NCBI GenBank assembly: GCA_030748735.1
Contig: JASMLK010000119.1
Location: 1 to 54,927, forward strand
Direction of reading: 5' to 3'
Source of the DNA: Myxococcota bacterium
GTDB lineage: Bacteria > Myxococcota_A > UBA9160 > UBA4427
Length of the DNA: 54,927 nt
Part shown: one piece after another, positions 1-9,429 of the stretch
Numbering within the stretch: position 1 is the stretch's first letter
Layout: every line of letters starts with the position of its first letter
Notes under the pieces: generated by a model
The model's database searches: none
What the model was told of the DNA's origin: nothing
Seen by the model: the letters and a program-made list of their open reading frames with translations, nothing else
Program-made: the position numbers and the translations under genes

Positions 1-2328
1 ATGAGCATTGGCGAGGGCGATGCGCGTGAAGCGAGAAACGAAGTTGGGTTCATCGGGTGCGAGTTCGCGGCTTGCAGCGAAGCGCCAGGCATCGCGAACG
101 CAGTCGCGATACGCGCGCAGCAGAGGAGTGACGACGTCGAAGTCGCTGGCGCAGGTCGCCGCATGCAGTGCGGCATGGGCGGTCCACAGGCGTGGATGGC
201 GAACCTGGGCGAGGGCGGCTTCGACGCCGGAAGGGCCGCGCGCGGCCAGGGCCTCGCCCGCGGCGACGCGTACCGAGCGCGCGTCATCGTCCAGGGCTTC
301 GACGAGGACTTCGGTGATGGCTTGCTCTTCGTCCAGCGCGCGATCGTCTGCGCGCGCCGTGCTGGAAGCGATCGCGTCTGCCGTCGTCGTTTCGGGAGAT
401 GCGTAGACGAGCGCGCGCGCGGCCGCCGCTCTCACCTCGGCGTCCCGATCGCGCATGGCATCGAGCAAGCGCGCCGTGGGCAGCGGTGCGTCGAAGGCCT
501 CGCGCGCAAGGCAATAGATGGCGGCGGCCCGTACTCCTGCGGCTTCGTGATCGAGCGCGGGCAGCGCGAGTTCGGTCAGCTCCGCGGGCAGGACTTCGAG
601 TGCGGGCACGACCTGTGCGGGGTCGTCTGCGTCGAGGAGCCCGCGCAGGGTATCGACGCCAGGTGGCCCCGCAGCAAAGGCGGCCGCGGCGCGGATTTCG
701 GGGTCCGCATCCTCGAGGCTCGCTTCGAGCCGAAGATCGATCCGATCGCTTCGCGTTGGAAACTCGACGAGCGCCCGCAGGGTCGCGAGTCGTACTTGCG
801 AGTCGGCATCCTCGAGCAGCCTTTCGAGATGGGGCTCGAGTGCTGCGGGATCGAAGTCGAGCAGGGCATCGATGCAGGCTTCGCGCACCCGCGCGTGGCG
901 ATGATGGCTGGCATGGACGACCACTTCGCCGAAACCGTTCTCCGCCAGGTCGCGTGCGAATCGCAGGACGCTGTGGGCTGGCGCAGGACCTTCCTCTTCG
1001 AGGATGCGTTGCCATTGCTCGGCGAGGTTGGCCATGCCCGCTGTGCCGAGCCCCGCGTCCATTTCGTGCAGGTCGAGACGTCCGTGTCGCAGTTCGTCGA
1101 CCAGGCTCGACAGGTAGGCACGACGCACGGCAAAGCTCGCCGCGAGGTACGCGACCCCCGTCGCCATACCGAGACCGCAGAGCGCTGCGAGGCTCGCTTC
1201 TTCGGCGATCAACAGCAGCACGCCGCCCGCGAGCGCCATGGCGGCGAACAGCACCACGCCTTCGAGAAGCGCGCGCACCCGACCGCGAAAGCGAAACGGC
1301 AGCGCGTTGTAGGCGAGCTGCCGAATCGGGGCCGCCATCGCGTTTTCGAGTAGCTCGCGGACCACGCGCGCCAACACGGCGGGCAGTAGCGCGGGGTTCG
1401 CGGCGACCACCGGGAAGACCGCAACCGTGAGAACGGGATGAACGAGGTTCGCAGTCGGGACACCGAAGCGTTGCAGCAGCCAGGGCGTGACCACCGTGGC
1501 GGTCAGGATCTCGACCCCGTTGCTGATGGCGAGATAGCTGCCCAGGAAGACCGCGAGGGTCTCGGCCGAATCGAAGCTCTCGCTGAAGATGCCGAGATAG
1601 ACGTACTGCAGCAGGAACAGCGACGAGATCATCCCGACGATGGAGATGACGAGCCACATCGCAAGTCGCGAACGGGAAAGGAAGCGCAGCGCACCACGCA
1701 GGCCGCTCGTCGAACTCTCGTCTCGTTCTTCTCCACCGATCGCGCGCCAGCGTCTCAAGTCGGGACGCACACGGATCACCAGCAAAGCCCCGGAGAGCAG
1801 GGCCACCGCCCAAAGGGCAATCAACGCCTCGGCGGGAAACAGCACCCCGGCCAGGGCGGCAATGGCACCTCCGGCCACGCCACCGCCGCTCGCACCCACC
1901 ACGAGATACGGATATAGGCGCTTGCTCTGCAGGGTGTCGAAGAAGTCCGCCGCGAAGGTCCAGAAGTGGAGATTGATGAGTACGGCCTGGGTGAGATAGG
2001 CGGCACAAAAGAGGGCGTGAAAGACGAAAGGGGCTCCCCAGACTGCGAGCCCGGCCCCCGCGACCAGCGCGACCCCGGCGAGGACGAGCATGGCCGCCAG
2101 CAGGTCGTCGTTGCGTTGCTCGCCCACGACCGCCGCGTAGGCGAGACAACCGAGCACGCTGATCACTGGAGCAGCGACGAAGACGCCCGCGAGCGCCTCG
2201 GGGCCGACTCTTTCGAGAAAGAGGGCCTCGCTTCCGGCGAGCCCGAGGGTCTGCGCCAGCCCCAGCAGTGCCGAAAGCACGAAGAAGAACGCGAAGCGCT
2301 CACGCTCGGTGTCGCGCACCGAGGGCAT
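1..2328 (-). CDS. ATP/ADP-translocase-like MFS transporter with C-terminal HEAT repeats (partial)
   Basis: The C-terminus runs off the left edge, so about 776 residues are visible. Residues 1-420 form about 11-12 hydrophobic helices and include RLYPYLVVGASGGGVAG and ENAMAAPIRQLAYNALP, which resemble the NTT (Npt1/Npt2) nucleotide-transporter branch of the major facilitator superfamily. Residues from about 440 onward are a run of HEAT-like helical repeats rich in Ala, Leu, Asp and Arg (for example DADSQVRLATLRALVEF and DRDAEVRAAAARALVYA). The chosen ATG lies 65 nt downstream of the preceding gene's stop. An in-frame GTG at 2388 would start 5 nt after that stop, so the start is uncertain. Other frames on both strands are also open here, but only this frame has membrane-protein and repeat character. 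It probably shares a transcript with the upstream DsbD-like gene. The transported substrate cannot be assigned. Confidence 0.8.
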   Translation of the reverse strand, partial: MPSVRDTERERFAFFFVLSALLGLAQTLGLAGSEALFLERVGPEALAGVFVAAPVISVLGCLAYAAVVGEQRNDDLLAAMLVLAGVALVAGAGLAVWGAPFVFHALFCAAYLTQAVLINLHFWTFAADFFDTLQSKRLYPYLVVGASGGGVAGGAIAALAGVLFPAEALIALWAVALLSGALLVIRVRPDLRRWRAIGGEERDESSTSGLRGALRFLSRSRLAMWLVISIVGMISSLFLLQYVYLGIFSESFDSAETLAVFLGSYLAISNGVEILTATVVTPWLLQRFGVPTANLVHPVLTVAVFPVVAANPALLPAVLARVVRELLENAMAAPIRQLAYNALPFRFRGRVRALLEGVVLFAAMALAGGVLLLIAEEASLAALCGLGMATGVAYLAASFAVRRAYLSSLVDELRHGRLDLHEMDAGLGTAGMANLAEQWQRILEEEGPAPAHSVLRFARDLAENGFGEVVVHASHHRHARVREACIDALLDFDPAALEPHLERLLEDADSQVRLATLRALVEFPTRSDRIDLRLEASLEDADPEIRAAAAFAAGPPGVDTLRGLLDADDPAQVVPALEVLPAELTELALPALDHEAAGVRAAAIYCLAREAFDAPLPTARLLDAMRDRDAEVRAAAARALVYASPETTTADAIASSTARADDRALDEEQAITEVLVEALDDDARSVRVAAGEALAARGPSGVEAALAQVRHPRLWTAHAALHAATCASDFDVVTPLLRAYRDCVRDAWRFAASRELAPDEPNFVSRFTRIALANAH

Positions 2329-2392
2329 GAAACGCGCAACCCATCGGGCCGGGCCGAGCTCGCGCTGCGACTGCCCGCCCTGCGGCACCGAG

Positions 2393-4696
2393 CTAGCCGG
2401 CCTGCGCGCGCGCCGCGCGTTCGAGTGCCTTGAGGACGGCGTCCACCGTGAGCAGTTCGGGCAAGATCAACGGACGTTCGGCGCGCGTCGGGTCGTAGAC
2501 GAGGTAGACGGGTACCCCCGCCTTGCCGTGACGCGCGAGTTCGCTTCGAATCTGCTCGTCGCGCAGCGTCCAGTCCGCTCGGAACGTCGCGATGTGGTGG
2601 TGCGCGAACGCTTCGACGACCGCTTCGTCTTCCAACACCAGCTGCTCGTTCACCTTGCAGGTGATGCACCAGTCCGCGGTGAAGTAGACGAAGACCGGCT
2701 GGCCCTCGGCGAGGGTGGCCGTGACGGCTTCGGGAGAAAACTCCTGCCACGGGATCGAACTGTCACCGTCGTTGGCCCGGGCATCGCGGGGCAGCGGGTC
2801 GAGGGGCAGCACGGCGAGGGCGAGCACCACGGCGAGCAAGCCCGCGCCGAGCGCCAACCGTTGGGGTTCGCCGGGGGCGTGACGTTGGCGTCGACCGAAG
2901 GCGAACGAAGCGAGTGCAACTGCGACGAGCAGCGCGACGACCCAGAGTTGTGCCTCGGTTCCGGCCGCGCGATCGAGCAACCACAGGAGCCATGCCGCAG
3001 TGGCGAGCAGCGCCAGGCCCAGGACTGCGCGCAGCTTCGTCATCCACGGCCCCGGTGCCGGGATCACACGCGCGAGACCCGGTACGAACGACGCAGCGAC
3101 GAATGGCAGCGCGAGCCCGAGCCCGATCGCCGCAAAGATCGTGGCGATGTCGAACGCGGTGCCCGCAAACGCGAAGCCCACCGCGGTGCCGAGAAAGGGC
3201 GCCGAGCACGGTGTCGAAAGGGCAACCGCCAGAAAGCCATCGAAGAAGCTGCGCCGCAGGTCGCCACCGCCCTGGCCAAGCATCGAAGCGCGCCCGAGGT
3301 CCCACCCCATTTCGAACAGGCCGAGCAGGTTGCACGCCATGGCGACAACGAGGACCGCAATTGCAGCCATGTAGATCGGTTCCTGGAACTGGAAGCCCCA
3401 ACCCACGGCCACGCCGGCTTCGCGCAGGGCGATCACGAAACCCGCGAGCAGGGCCATCGAAACCTCGATGCCTGCCAGGTACGCGAGCCCCTGCCGCATC
3501 CCTTGTGCGCGTGCGGCGTGGACCTGCTCGCTCAGGGCGACGAGCTTGATCGCGAGCACGGGCAGCACGCAGGGCATCAGGTTCAAGATCAAACCGCCGA
3601 GCAGCGCCAATGCGAAGGCGAGGGGCAGGTGCATACCCGGCACCGTCGCGGGCGCATCCAGCAGCTCGGTGTCGAGCCAATCGGTCGCGATCAACTCGAT
3701 GTCGGCGTCTGCGGGAGCAGTGGGAAAGGGCAGGTTGACTTCGACATAGCCAGTGCCACCGTCTGCCCCGACGTTCGGCAACGCGAGCAGACCACGTAGC
3801 GGGTCGATCGTGCGCGCGGGGGCGCCGACGTCGATGTGCCCTCGCACCGCCACCATCACGCCGCCTTCGACGCCGGGCCAGTCCTGTGCGCCGAGGGGAC
3901 GGACGCGTGGATTGGTCGCCGAGTAGGGAAGGAAGAGTTCGCTGGGGTCGCGTCCCGCAAGCGAGGCGCGATCGCAAACGCCCCCTTCGTCGCAACCCTT
4001 CGCCGCAATGCCGAGCATGAAGCTGTCGCCCGGCCGCACGGCGTCCTGGGAATACAGGGCCTCGACTTCGACGCCGTGGTCGGCTGCGACGCGGGGCACG
4101 CGTCTTGCGTAGTCGTCGAACAGCGCAGTGAGTCGCGCGTCGGGTTCGGGGGCTGCGCCGAGCAACAGCGTGCGCTGCAGGCTCACGCGCCCGGGAATGC
4201 AGATCTCTTCGCATACCAGGAAGCGAACATCCGCCGTGACATCAACCGGACCATCGACCGGCGCGCGCAACTCGATCGACTGGGCGAGCAGCACTTGTTT
4301 CGCATACCCGAACGTGGTGAAGCCGGTGCCGATTTCCTGAAACACCTCAGGCGCGGGCCAGGCGATTTCGCCGATGCGTACGTCGGGGTCCTGGGGCACC
4401 TGCCAGGCGATGCGCGTGGGAAGCGCGCTGTCACCGGGGTTTCGCCAGTAGACGTGCCAGCCGGGAGAGATGTCGAACAAGACGCCGGCACGAACCGGCT
4501 CGCCCGATTCGACGGATTCGGATTCGACGACCAGCCGCGCACGAACCCGTGCCTCACCTTCGTGGACGGCCGTGCTGCCACTGGCTTCGGGCGGTACGTC
4601 CGGGAGATCGACCGCGGCTGCGGCCGGATGCCAGGCTGCGGTCGAAAGCAGCAGGAAGGCCACGAGTGCCAGCAGCACCTGTGACCGCGAAGGCAT
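2393..4696 (-). CDS. DsbD/ScsB-type protein-disulfide reductase
   Basis: Predicted to carry electrons from cytoplasmic thioredoxin across the inner membrane to periplasmic thiol proteins. The 767-residue protein starts with a signal peptide (MPSRSQVLLALVAF to AAAAV). It continues with a periplasmic N-terminal domain of the ScsB type (WHVYWRNPGDSALPTRI, FLVCEEICIPG), then a DsbD membrane domain with LMPCVLPVLAIKLV and STPCSAPFLGTAVG, each holding a redox-type Cys. A C-terminal thioredoxin fold has CxxC at about residues 677-680 (DWCITC). The frame stays open upstream to 4987, but that extension lacks protein character, so the signal-peptide ATG was chosen. No clear Shine-Dalgarno precedes it. 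A small Cys-rich protein gene lies upstream and the nucleotide-transporter-like gene downstream on the same strand. Confidence 0.92.
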   Translation of the reverse strand: MPSRSQVLLALVAFLLLSTAAWHPAAAAVDLPDVPPEASGSTAVHEGEARVRARLVVESESVESGEPVRAGVLFDISPGWHVYWRNPGDSALPTRIAWQVPQDPDVRIGEIAWPAPEVFQEIGTGFTTFGYAKQVLLAQSIELRAPVDGPVDVTADVRFLVCEEICIPGRVSLQRTLLLGAAPEPDARLTALFDDYARRVPRVAADHGVEVEALYSQDAVRPGDSFMLGIAAKGCDEGGVCDRASLAGRDPSELFLPYSATNPRVRPLGAQDWPGVEGGVMVAVRGHIDVGAPARTIDPLRGLLALPNVGADGGTGYVEVNLPFPTAPADADIELIATDWLDTELLDAPATVPGMHLPLAFALALLGGLILNLMPCVLPVLAIKLVALSEQVHAARAQGMRQGLAYLAGIEVSMALLAGFVIALREAGVAVGWGFQFQEPIYMAAIAVLVVAMACNLLGLFEMGWDLGRASMLGQGGGDLRRSFFDGFLAVALSTPCSAPFLGTAVGFAFAGTAFDIATIFAAIGLGLALPFVAASFVPGLARVIPAPGPWMTKLRAVLGLALLATAAWLLWLLDRAAGTEAQLWVVALLVAVALASFAFGRRQRHAPGEPQRLALGAGLLAVVLALAVLPLDPLPRDARANDGDSSIPWQEFSPEAVTATLAEGQPVFVYFTADWCITCKVNEQLVLEDEAVVEAFAHHHIATFRADWTLRDEQIRSELARHGKAGVPVYLVYDPTRAERPLILPELLTVDAVLKALERAARAQAG

Positions 4697-4818
4697 CGCG
4701 TCGAAGGCTGCAAGTGCGAGGAAGCTCGGTCGCCTCGGCGAAGCGCTGTACGGTTTGAAGTGGGTCACGAATTCGCGCGAGTGTAACGGACCCGAAGACC
4801 GCACCGACGTGCCGTCGT

Positions 4819-5040
4819 TCAGTGGACCAGTCGCCCCTCGCGCTCCTTGTCCCCGGTCCCGCCGCGGCGGCGGTGCTTTTCGAAGAGCTGGCAGGGGATC
4901 CCTGATTCGCGCAGGACGACCACCGAGGGCACCTCGGGTGAGCGGAAGCCATAGGCGCGGCAACCGCGTGGGAATTCGCCGTGCCACGTGATGAAGAAGT
5001 GGCGGCAGCGCATGCAGTCGGGTTTCGGCGAAGAGGCCAT
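4819..5040 (-). CDS. Small Cys-rich protein of the family often labelled uracil-DNA glycosylase
   Basis: A 73-residue protein carrying PDCMRCRHFFITWHGEFPRGC and later GIPCQLFEKH. This arrangement (CxxCxHFFITW, then GCRAYGF, then PC) is typical of a short conserved proteobacterial family that databases often name uracil-DNA glycosylase. The protein is too small to be a glycosylase and more likely forms a small zinc- or metal-binding knuckle. The ATG at 5040 has a purine-rich upstream stretch. A TTG at 5079 would add 13 residues. It lies on the same strand just upstream of the DsbD-like gene. Function unknown. Confidence 0.72.
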   Translation of the reverse strand: MASSPKPDCMRCRHFFITWHGEFPRGCRAYGFRSPEVPSVVVLRESGIPCQLFEKHRRRGGTGDKEREGRLVH

Positions 5041-5123
5041 CTCGCCGCTCGGCTTCGTCCGAACGGGGGGCCGGCTCAAGCGGGCAGGTGACCCGCGGGC
5101 AGCATCGCTTACGGGAAACCAGA

Positions 5124-5654
5124 TCAGGCGTCGGCTTCGACCAGATCGATTTCGACCATCATGTCGTGGCCCAGCTGTTCGAGCTTTTCTCGCAACGGTT
5201 CGACGCTGTCGTCGCTCGGGCAGAGCAGGTCGGCGTCGACGTGGAAGTGGGTTTCGGCCGACATCGGCGCGCTGCGGCAGACGGTTTCGAGGCGGGCGAC
5301 GTTGACCCCCGCTTCGGCGATCACCGCGGTGATCTCACGCAAGATGCCGGGTCGGTCGTGGCCCACGAGTTCCATGTGGATCGGCGTGGTGGCGGGCTGC
5401 GCGTCATCCTTTTCGATCCGTTCGACCTGGAACTCGAGGTCGGGCCGCGACAGTGCGACGAGTTCGGCCTCGAGCGCCGAAGCCTCGGTGCTTTCGGCGC
5501 TGATGCGGATGAAGCCGGCAAAGCGGCCCGAGAGCCTCGCCATGTTGCTTTCTTCCCAGTTGCCCCCGTAGTCGGCCACCACGCGGGACACGGCCTCGAC
5601 GATGCCGGGTTGGTCCTTGCCGAGCAGGGTCATCACGAATCGGGTCTTCGACAC
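5124..5654 (-). CDS. GcvR-like protein with two ACT domains
   Basis: 176 residues with a GTG start. Two tandem ACT-like domains are visible: residues about 3-80 begin VSKTRFVMTLLGKDQPGIVE, and residues about 90-170 contain HMELVGHDRPGILREITAVI. Both carry the (G/H)xDxPGI(V/L) motif used for small-ligand binding. This double-ACT layout matches the glycine cleavage system regulator GcvR family. No gcv genes are nearby, so the regulated target is unknown. The frame extends far upstream, but the sequence before the GTG is Arg/Pro-rich antisense shadow. A divergent small gene starts 190 bp upstream. Confidence 0.85.
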   Translation of the reverse strand: MSKTRFVMTLLGKDQPGIVEAVSRVVADYGGNWEESNMARLSGRFAGFIRISAESTEASALEAELVALSRPDLEFQVERIEKDDAQPATTPIHMELVGHDRPGILREITAVIAEAGVNVARLETVCRSAPMSAETHFHVDADLLCPSDDSVEPLREKLEQLGHDMMVEIDLVEADA

Positions 5655-5846
5655 GGGGCTCTCGCTTTCGTAATGGGGGGGCGGGTTGGAGGCGGGCGGT
5701 GGGATCGTACCGCAACCCGGGGGGGGCGATTCGCAAACCGGTGGTTGATATGGAACCTTGTGCCGCCCTCGCGGCGGCAAGTTCGGCGCCGATCGGGATT
5801 TCGGAAATCGCAACGAGAGAATACGCATGCGAAGAGGAGCGGCGGT

Positions 5847-6086
5847 TTGAATCCAGGAGATCGCGTTCGCATCGTGCAGGCCGACACGGCCTATACCGGA
5901 TGTCGTGGCACGGTGGTCGAAGCCTCGGGCCCGGCCGAGGGCGACCAACTCCCGCTCGGCTACTACGTGGCCATCGACGGAGAAAACGGCGTCGCACGCC
6001 CCTTCCTCACCAGTGCGCTGCAGCGCATCAGCGCAGTGACGGCGCGGCCGCGCCTCGCGAGCGACCAGGAACTCCACCAGTCCTGA
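5847..6086 (+). CDS. Small KOW-like protein with a TTG start
   Basis: 79 residues beginning LNPGDRVRIVQADTAYTGCRG. The start is TTG, chosen because a strong GAGGAG Shine-Dalgarno lies 7 nt upstream and the folded-looking sequence begins there. The pattern GDRVRI..T.YTGCRGTVVE..G.......GYYVAIDGENGVARPFL resembles a KOW/SH3-like barrel, as found in ribosome- or RNA-associated proteins. An ATG frame at 5827 overlaps but stops after eight codons. It is divergent from the ACT-domain gene. Exact role unknown. Confidence 0.62.
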   Translation: MNPGDRVRIVQADTAYTGCRGTVVEASGPAEGDQLPLGYYVAIDGENGVARPFLTSALQRISAVTARPRLASDQELHQS

Positions 6087-6105
6087 GCGCGCGCGGGATC
6101 CCCCG

Positions 6106-7308
6106 TCAGGCCGTTCGCCGTCGCGGGATCAGCATTGCGGCGAGCGCGATCAGGGCGACGCCGGTCGCGAGCGCAAGCGCGTTCGAGCGCATCGCGGTTG
6201 CGCCGAGGCCCAGTGCGAGGCAGAGCGCGTGGAGGCCGAGGATCGGGCCACCCGGCATGCGCGGTGGTGCCAGGCTGAAGAGCGTCGCCAGTCCCACCGT
6301 GCCGGCCCAACCCCAGATCGCGATCCAACCGAACATCACCCGTGACATTGCGTCGTCGATCGCGATTGCGAGCCCCGCGCAGACCAGTGTCACCGGCCCC
6401 AGCGCGAAGGCCAGGCGCCACAGCAGTGCTTCGTCTCGCGGGATCGCGTCGCGCGGTTCGCACGCGAGCCCGGCGAAGCCCCACTTCGCGCTCGCGATCG
6501 CCGTGGCAAAGGCGGCCGGGGCCGCCGCGATCAGGCCGACCACTCGCGCCGTTTCGGACGTCGCGTCGAGCGCGCCGACATAGTTGACGGCGAGCACGAG
6601 CATGCAGAGCAGGACGCTGCCCCCGCCGAGCGTCGACCAGAAGGGCACGAGCTGCGGCACGTCGACACCGCAGTCGGCGAGGCGCGCGCGCAAGCATGCG
6701 GTCGCCACCGCCCCCACCCAACCGAACAGCGCGATCGAAAGGTGGAGTTGAATCCACAGGGAGCGCGGGCCGGGGAACTCCATGCCGCCGTGTCCGTGTG
6801 CCACCCAGACCCCGAGGGCGCTCACCGCGAAGAACGACCCGATCGCGAGCCGCCACGGCCCCGCCGCAGGGTGTCCGCGCACGCTTCGGATCACCCGGAT
6901 CGCGGGCAACAAGAATGCCGCCAACGCGGGAAACAACGCACCAATGGCGACGAAGACCGGCACGACCAATCCCTGGGTGAGTCCGACACACAAGGCCGCG
7001 ACACCGAGGGTAAAGCCGATCCATGCGAACAGAGCGAGCCGGTGGCCGGGCGCGGGTTGATCGAGCTCCGCGGGTGCCAGGCGATAGAAGGCGCCGATCC
7101 CCGTCATCGAAATGAAGCCGAGGGTTGCGAAGTGGGTGAGCCCCATGGTGATCGGCGACCACGAATCGAGCAGCGCTCGCTCACCGTGGACCAGCAACAC
7201 CGCCCCCGCGCACGCGATCGCCGCAGGCGCCGTGTAGAAGAAGGGCGCGGCCGAGTCTCCCGGTGCTGTGCCGGGCGGGTCGGTTCGGGTGAGTCCAGGA
7301 GCCGCCAC
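6106..7308 (-). CDS. Polytopic membrane protein resembling NnrS/oxidase-subunit-I-like proteins
   Basis: 400 residues with a GTG start whose G directly follows the TGA stop of the upstream PQQ-dehydrogenase gene (TGAGTG), implying translational coupling. About 11-12 hydrophobic helices are visible. The segment MGLTHFATLGFISMTGIGAFYRLAP, and histidines in helices such as WVAHGHGG and IQLHLSIALFGW, resemble the NnrS / haem-copper-oxidase-subunit-I-like group that can bind haem. The coupling suggests it serves the quinohemoprotein dehydrogenase, for example in electron transfer or haem handling. That role is inference; the family assignment is tentative. Confidence 0.72.
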   Translation of the reverse strand: MAAPGLTRTDPPGTAPGDSAAPFFYTAPAAIACAGAVLLVHGERALLDSWSPITMGLTHFATLGFISMTGIGAFYRLAPAELDQPAPGHRLALFAWIGFTLGVAALCVGLTQGLVVPVFVAIGALFPALAAFLLPAIRVIRSVRGHPAAGPWRLAIGSFFAVSALGVWVAHGHGGMEFPGPRSLWIQLHLSIALFGWVGAVATACLRARLADCGVDVPQLVPFWSTLGGGSVLLCMLVLAVNYVGALDATSETARVVGLIAAAPAAFATAIASAKWGFAGLACEPRDAIPRDEALLWRLAFALGPVTLVCAGLAIAIDDAMSRVMFGWIAIWGWAGTVGLATLFSLAPPRMPGGPILGLHALCLALGLGATAMRSNALALATGVALIALAAMLIPRRRTA

Positions 7309-9429
7309 TCAGTCCGCCATCCATTCTGCGGGGATGCAGAGGTTGTCCGCGGCCCAGGCCTGCAAGCGTTCGATGATCGAGTTCGCCGCAAAGGCGCGGT
7401 CGAGTACGAACGCGTGGAGTGCGCGCGCATCGTCTGCGGTCAGTTGGTCGGCGAAGCTCGCCATGCCCTTTCCCTCGTAGGCGCCGCCGATCACGATCGA
7501 TTCCCAGCCGTCATGCACCGCGCGGCTGCTGTAGCGCAGGTCGGGTAGCCAGCCGGTGCTGCGCGCCCAGGGGCCGTGACAACGACTGCAGTGGGTGCCG
7601 AAGAGCTTGCGGCCCCGGGTGACCTCTGCGGGATCGAGGGGGCGGGGCTCGACGCTGACCACCCTGGCTGGTGGGGGGCTGGTAGCGGGCATACGGTCTT
7701 TCGCGTCGAGCCGAAAGGCGAAGATGCGACCCGCGTTGTCGTTGCGGTAGTTCGCGAAGTTCATCGCCGGTGAGCCCCCGATGCCCGCCAGGACCGCGAT
7801 GTACTGGTGTCCGTCGATCTGGTAGGTGACGGGCGGGGCCATCACGCCGGTGCCGGTATCGATCTTCCACAGTCGGTCGCCCGTCGTGGCGTCGTAGGCG
7901 GCCAGAAAGCCGCCACCGTTTCCCTGGAAGACGAGCCCACCCGCGGTCGTGAGCACGCCGCCGTTGATCGGGTGATCGTGCACGATTTTCCAGACCTCGC
8001 GGCCGGCTACCGGGTCCCAGGCGGTGAGGTGGGCAGCTTCGCAGAAGGGCAGGATCCACTGCAGGGCTTCGTGGAAGCCGGACCAGTCTTCGCCCGTGTT
8101 CATCACACCCGGTTCGTACGCGTAGTCGGCGTCGGCGTGGAAGGGCCAGACGTTCGAAAGGGTGGGGACGTAGACGAAGCCGGTGCCGGGATGGAATGAC
8201 ATCGGGTGCCAGTTGTGCGCACCCGCGACACCGGGCATCACGTACGCAGCCTGGTCGGCCCAGTTGCCGCGCCCGGTTTCGACGGGGCGGCCCGTCTTCA
8301 TGTCCACATGACTGGCCCAGTTCATCGGCGCGATCCCCTCGGCCGAGATGAGTTCGCCGGTCGCGCGGTCGAGCACGTAGAAGAAGCCGTTCTTCGGAGC
8401 CTGCATCAGGACCTTGCGCTTGCGACCTTCGATGGTGAGGTCCGTCAGGATCATGTGCTGGGTGGCGGTGTAGTCCCAGTTCTCGGCTGGCGTGGTCTGG
8501 TAGTACCAGGCGAGTTCGCCCGTCGCGGGACGCAGCGCGAGGATGCAGGTGAGGAAGAGGTTGTCGCCGCCACCGGGGCTGCGCACTTCGCGGTTGTAGG
8601 GCGATGAATTGCCGACCCCGACGTAGAGCAGGTCGAGTTCGGGGTCGTGGGCCATGGAATCCCACGCCGTGCCGCCCAGCCCCGAAGCCCAATCGCTCTG
8701 CTTCGACCAGGTGGCGGCGGCCATCTCGAGTTCGGGGTGTTCGAAGGGTTGGCCGGGCGGTGGCGGCACGGTGTAGAAGCGCCAGCGTTGTTTGCCGGTT
8801 TCGGCGTCGTAGGCGGTGATGTAGCCGCGCACGCCGAACTCGCCTCCGCTGTTCCCGATCACGACGAGGTCGTTCACGACGCGGGGCGCCCCGGTGATCG
8901 TGTAGTCACCGCCCTTGGGCACGGTCTGGGTCGACCAGACTTCGGCACCCGTCCCGGCGTCGAGCGCGATCAAGCGTCCGTCGAGGGCCGCGACGTAGAT
9001 GCGTCCCTTGCGGTGTGCGACGCCCCGGTTCACCACGTCGCAACAGGCCTTGCGCCCGACTTCTCGGGGCACCTTCGGGTCGTAGTGCCAGAGTTCGCGC
9101 CCGGTCGCCGCGTCGAGGGCGAATACCTTGCTCCAGGTCGATGACGCGTACAGCACGCCATCGATCACCAGCGGAGTGGCTTCGAGGCCGCGTCGACTTC
9201 CGGTGGCGAACGACCACGCGAGCCCGAGACGCCCGACCGTTTCGCGATTGATCTGGTCGAGGGGGCTGTGGCGTTCTTCGTGCGGCGTGAGCCCGTGGAA
9301 AGGCCAGTCGACGGAAGCGCCCTTCGACGTTGCCGCGTCGTCGGCCGCAACCGCGACCGAGGCCAGGCACGAGATCACGATGAACGCGCAGGCGACTGCG
9401 GTGACACGGTATGGCGTTCGTGCGTGCAA
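7309..9429 (-). CDS. PQQ-dependent quinohemoprotein alcohol dehydrogenase
   Basis: A 706-residue periplasmic enzyme predicted to oxidise an alcohol using PQQ and pass electrons through an attached haem c. It has a signal peptide (residues 1 to about 29) and an eight-bladed propeller with repeated W/DAxTG motifs. The adjacent Cys pair C129-C130 is the disulfide typical of PQQ alcohol dehydrogenases. E197 (GGEFG), N274 (GVGNSSP) and D319 (NWDY) match the metal and catalytic ligands. Position D+2 is Thr321 rather than Asp, which argues for a calcium rather than a lanthanide type. A C-terminal cytochrome c domain has CSRCH at 614-618 and a likely Met656 ligand. The TTG start has GGGAG upstream. 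It lies downstream of csoR and the metal permease, but no PQQ biosynthesis genes are in the window. Confidence 0.92.
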   Translation of the reverse strand: MHARTPYRVTAVACAFIVISCLASVAVAADDAATSKGASVDWPFHGLTPHEERHSPLDQINRETVGRLGLAWSFATGSRRGLEATPLVIDGVLYASSTWSKVFALDAATGRELWHYDPKVPREVGRKACCDVVNRGVAHRKGRIYVAALDGRLIALDAGTGAEVWSTQTVPKGGDYTITGAPRVVNDLVVIGNSGGEFGVRGYITAYDAETGKQRWRFYTVPPPPGQPFEHPELEMAAATWSKQSDWASGLGGTAWDSMAHDPELDLLYVGVGNSSPYNREVRSPGGGDNLFLTCILALRPATGELAWYYQTTPAENWDYTATQHMILTDLTIEGRKRKVLMQAPKNGFFYVLDRATGELISAEGIAPMNWASHVDMKTGRPVETGRGNWADQAAYVMPGVAGAHNWHPMSFHPGTGFVYVPTLSNVWPFHADADYAYEPGVMNTGEDWSGFHEALQWILPFCEAAHLTAWDPVAGREVWKIVHDHPINGGVLTTAGGLVFQGNGGGFLAAYDATTGDRLWKIDTGTGVMAPPVTYQIDGHQYIAVLAGIGGSPAMNFANYRNDNAGRIFAFRLDAKDRMPATSPPPARVVSVEPRPLDPAEVTRGRKLFGTHCSRCHGPWARSTGWLPDLRYSSRAVHDGWESIVIGGAYEGKGMASFADQLTADDARALHAFVLDRAFAANSIIERLQAWAADNLCIPAEWMAD

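Noticed and set aside
1-1353. Long plus-strand open frame from the left edge
   Set aside because: It is antisense to the HEAT-repeat protein; its Arg/Gly/Cys-rich sequence has no domain character, while the minus strand reads as clear HEAT repeats.
284-2149. 621-codon minus-strand open frame
   Set aside because: Extremely Arg-rich shadow of the transporter-HEAT gene in the neighbouring frame, common in GC-rich DNA.
5757-5781. Hairpin CTTGTGCCGCC/GGCGGCAAG upstream of the ACT-domain gene
   Set aside because: Short, bulged, no U-tract and no match to a known riboswitch; not enough to call a regulatory element.
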